Source: Sutterella sp.
Lineage (GTDB): Bacteria > Pseudomonadota > Gammaproteobacteria > Burkholderiales > Burkholderiaceae_F
Reading direction: 5' to 3'
Length of the DNA: 7,122 nucleotides
Assembly (NCBI GenBank): GCA_019410445.1
Contig: DXSO01000086.1
Location: 1-7,122, forward strand
The notes under the pieces are model-generated. The model did no database searches, was not told where the DNA came from, and saw nothing but the letters and a program-made list of their open reading frames with translations. Position 1 is the stretch's first letter. Each line of letters starts with the position of its first letter. Below, in pieces: positions 6,825 through 7,122 of the stretch. A program made the translations under genes and the position numbers.

Positions 6825-7122
6825 ATCACCAGGCAATGGACGAACGAGACGATCGATCTGGAAACCATACTTGCCCGCGACAATCTGAATCGCGCCTACA
6901 AGGCCGTCGTTGCGAACAAGGGCAGTGCCGGCATCGATGGCATGGAGGTTGGGGAGCTGCTCGACCACCTGAAGTCGCACGGTGCCGAGCTGATCGAGGA
7001 CATCAAAGCGGGGCGGTATCAGCCGTCTGCCGTTCGTCGCGTATACATCCCGAAGGAGAACGGAAAGAAGAGACCTCTCGGAATTCCCACCGTGGTCGAC
7101 AGGTTTGCGCAGCAGGCTGTAG
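6825..7122 (+). CDS. Group II intron-encoded reverse transcriptase/maturase, N-terminal part, start codon not canonical
   Basis: This is the intron-encoded protein (IEP), which helps splicing as a maturase and performs target-primed reverse transcription. The frame is open from 6807 (after TGA at 6804) to the window end. It encodes RT0/RT1 hallmarks: WTNETIDLETILARDNLNRAYK, then NKGSAGIDGM, RYQPSAVRRVYIPK, KKRPLGIPTVVDRFAQQ. The YADD catalytic motif and the maturase X domain would lie downstream. No ATG, GTG or TTG occurs in this frame before ATG 6942, which falls inside the conserved region and is too late. The coordinate 6825 is an ATC chosen only as a placeholder; CTG 6858 and ATA 6867 are other non-canonical options. 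An ATG at 6794 opens the +1-shifted frame, so a one-base frameshift would join a start to this protein. The gene may therefore be damaged, misassembled or unusually initiated. Confidence 0.8.
   Translation, partial: MTRQWTNETIDLETILARDNLNRAYKAVVANKGSAGIDGMEVGELLDHLKSHGAELIEDIKAGRYQPSAVRRVYIPKENGKKRPLGIPTVVDRFAQQAV

Larger units (their letters stand above)
6310..7122 (+). mobile_element. Group II intron, class C (IIC), 3' end beyond window
   Basis: The segment starts with GTGTG, the group II 5' splice consensus (GUGYG), directly behind a terminator. Its first part parallels, as I recall it, the Oceanobacillus iheyensis IIC intron of known structure: GTGTGC-CGGCA at the 5' end, AGGGTGAAAGTCCC, CAAGGGTGTCCG, GGCAAACC, GTAAATG, CTTACCCGAGGAGGTCT and AGAAGTCAGCAGAGGTC with TAGTACC. 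A group II reverse-transcriptase frame follows in the expected domain IV position. Group IIC introns are known to insert just after intrinsic terminators, and this one does. Domains V and VI and the 3' splice site are outside the window. The intron is oriented with the argD operon. Confidence 0.93.

Noticed and set aside
1..7122. CRISPR array, tRNA, rRNA, phage or toxin-antitoxin module
   Set aside because: No regularly spaced repeats, tRNA-like cloverleaf, rRNA sequence or such gene pairs were seen; apart from the intron the window is ordinary core genome.

Overview
The window looks like chromosomal DNA of a Gram-negative proteobacterium, most likely a betaproteobacterium of the order Burkholderiales. 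The evidence is the mltG-tmk-holB gene order, the close resemblance of the ArgD-type aminotransferase to Burkholderiales homologues (from memory), and a moderate GC content that would suit a gut lineage such as Sutterellaceae. The family assignment is an inference and was not tested by any search. All real genes are on the + strand.

Region 1 (1-2688) is a tightly packed housekeeping block with overlapping stop and start codons: mltG (peptidoglycan endolytic transglycosylase, missing only its extreme 5' end), tmk (thymidylate kinase) and holB (DNA polymerase III delta' clamp-loader subunit). Region 2 (2700-4847) is a pantothenate block: panB (ketopantoate hydroxymethyltransferase), panC (pantothenate synthetase) and panD (aspartate 1-decarboxylase, the source of beta-alanine). 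Together these cover every step to pantothenate except the ketopantoate reductase step. A GC-rich hairpin between panB and panC covers the likely panC ribosome-binding site. Region 3 (4848-6308) starts with an 85-bp gap carrying a 23-bp near-palindrome. It continues with an argD-type acetylornithine aminotransferase and an unlisted 38-codon ORF for a single-span membrane micro-protein, and ends in a clear Rho-independent terminator.

Region 4 (6310-7122) is a mobile group II intron of class C (IIC). Its 5' end (GTGTG) follows the terminator U-tract directly, the known target preference of this class. Domains I-III of the ribozyme lie at about 6310-6690. An intron-encoded reverse transcriptase begins in domain IV and runs off the window. 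Its RT0/RT1 region is well conserved, but its reading frame has no ATG, GTG or TTG codon upstream of those motifs. This suggests a damaged or non-canonical N-terminus.

I do not see a large undescribed system. The most unusual items are the terminator-anchored IIC intron with the start-less IEP, the 38-aa membrane peptide, and the two small inverted repeats in the intergenic gaps of the pan/argD block.
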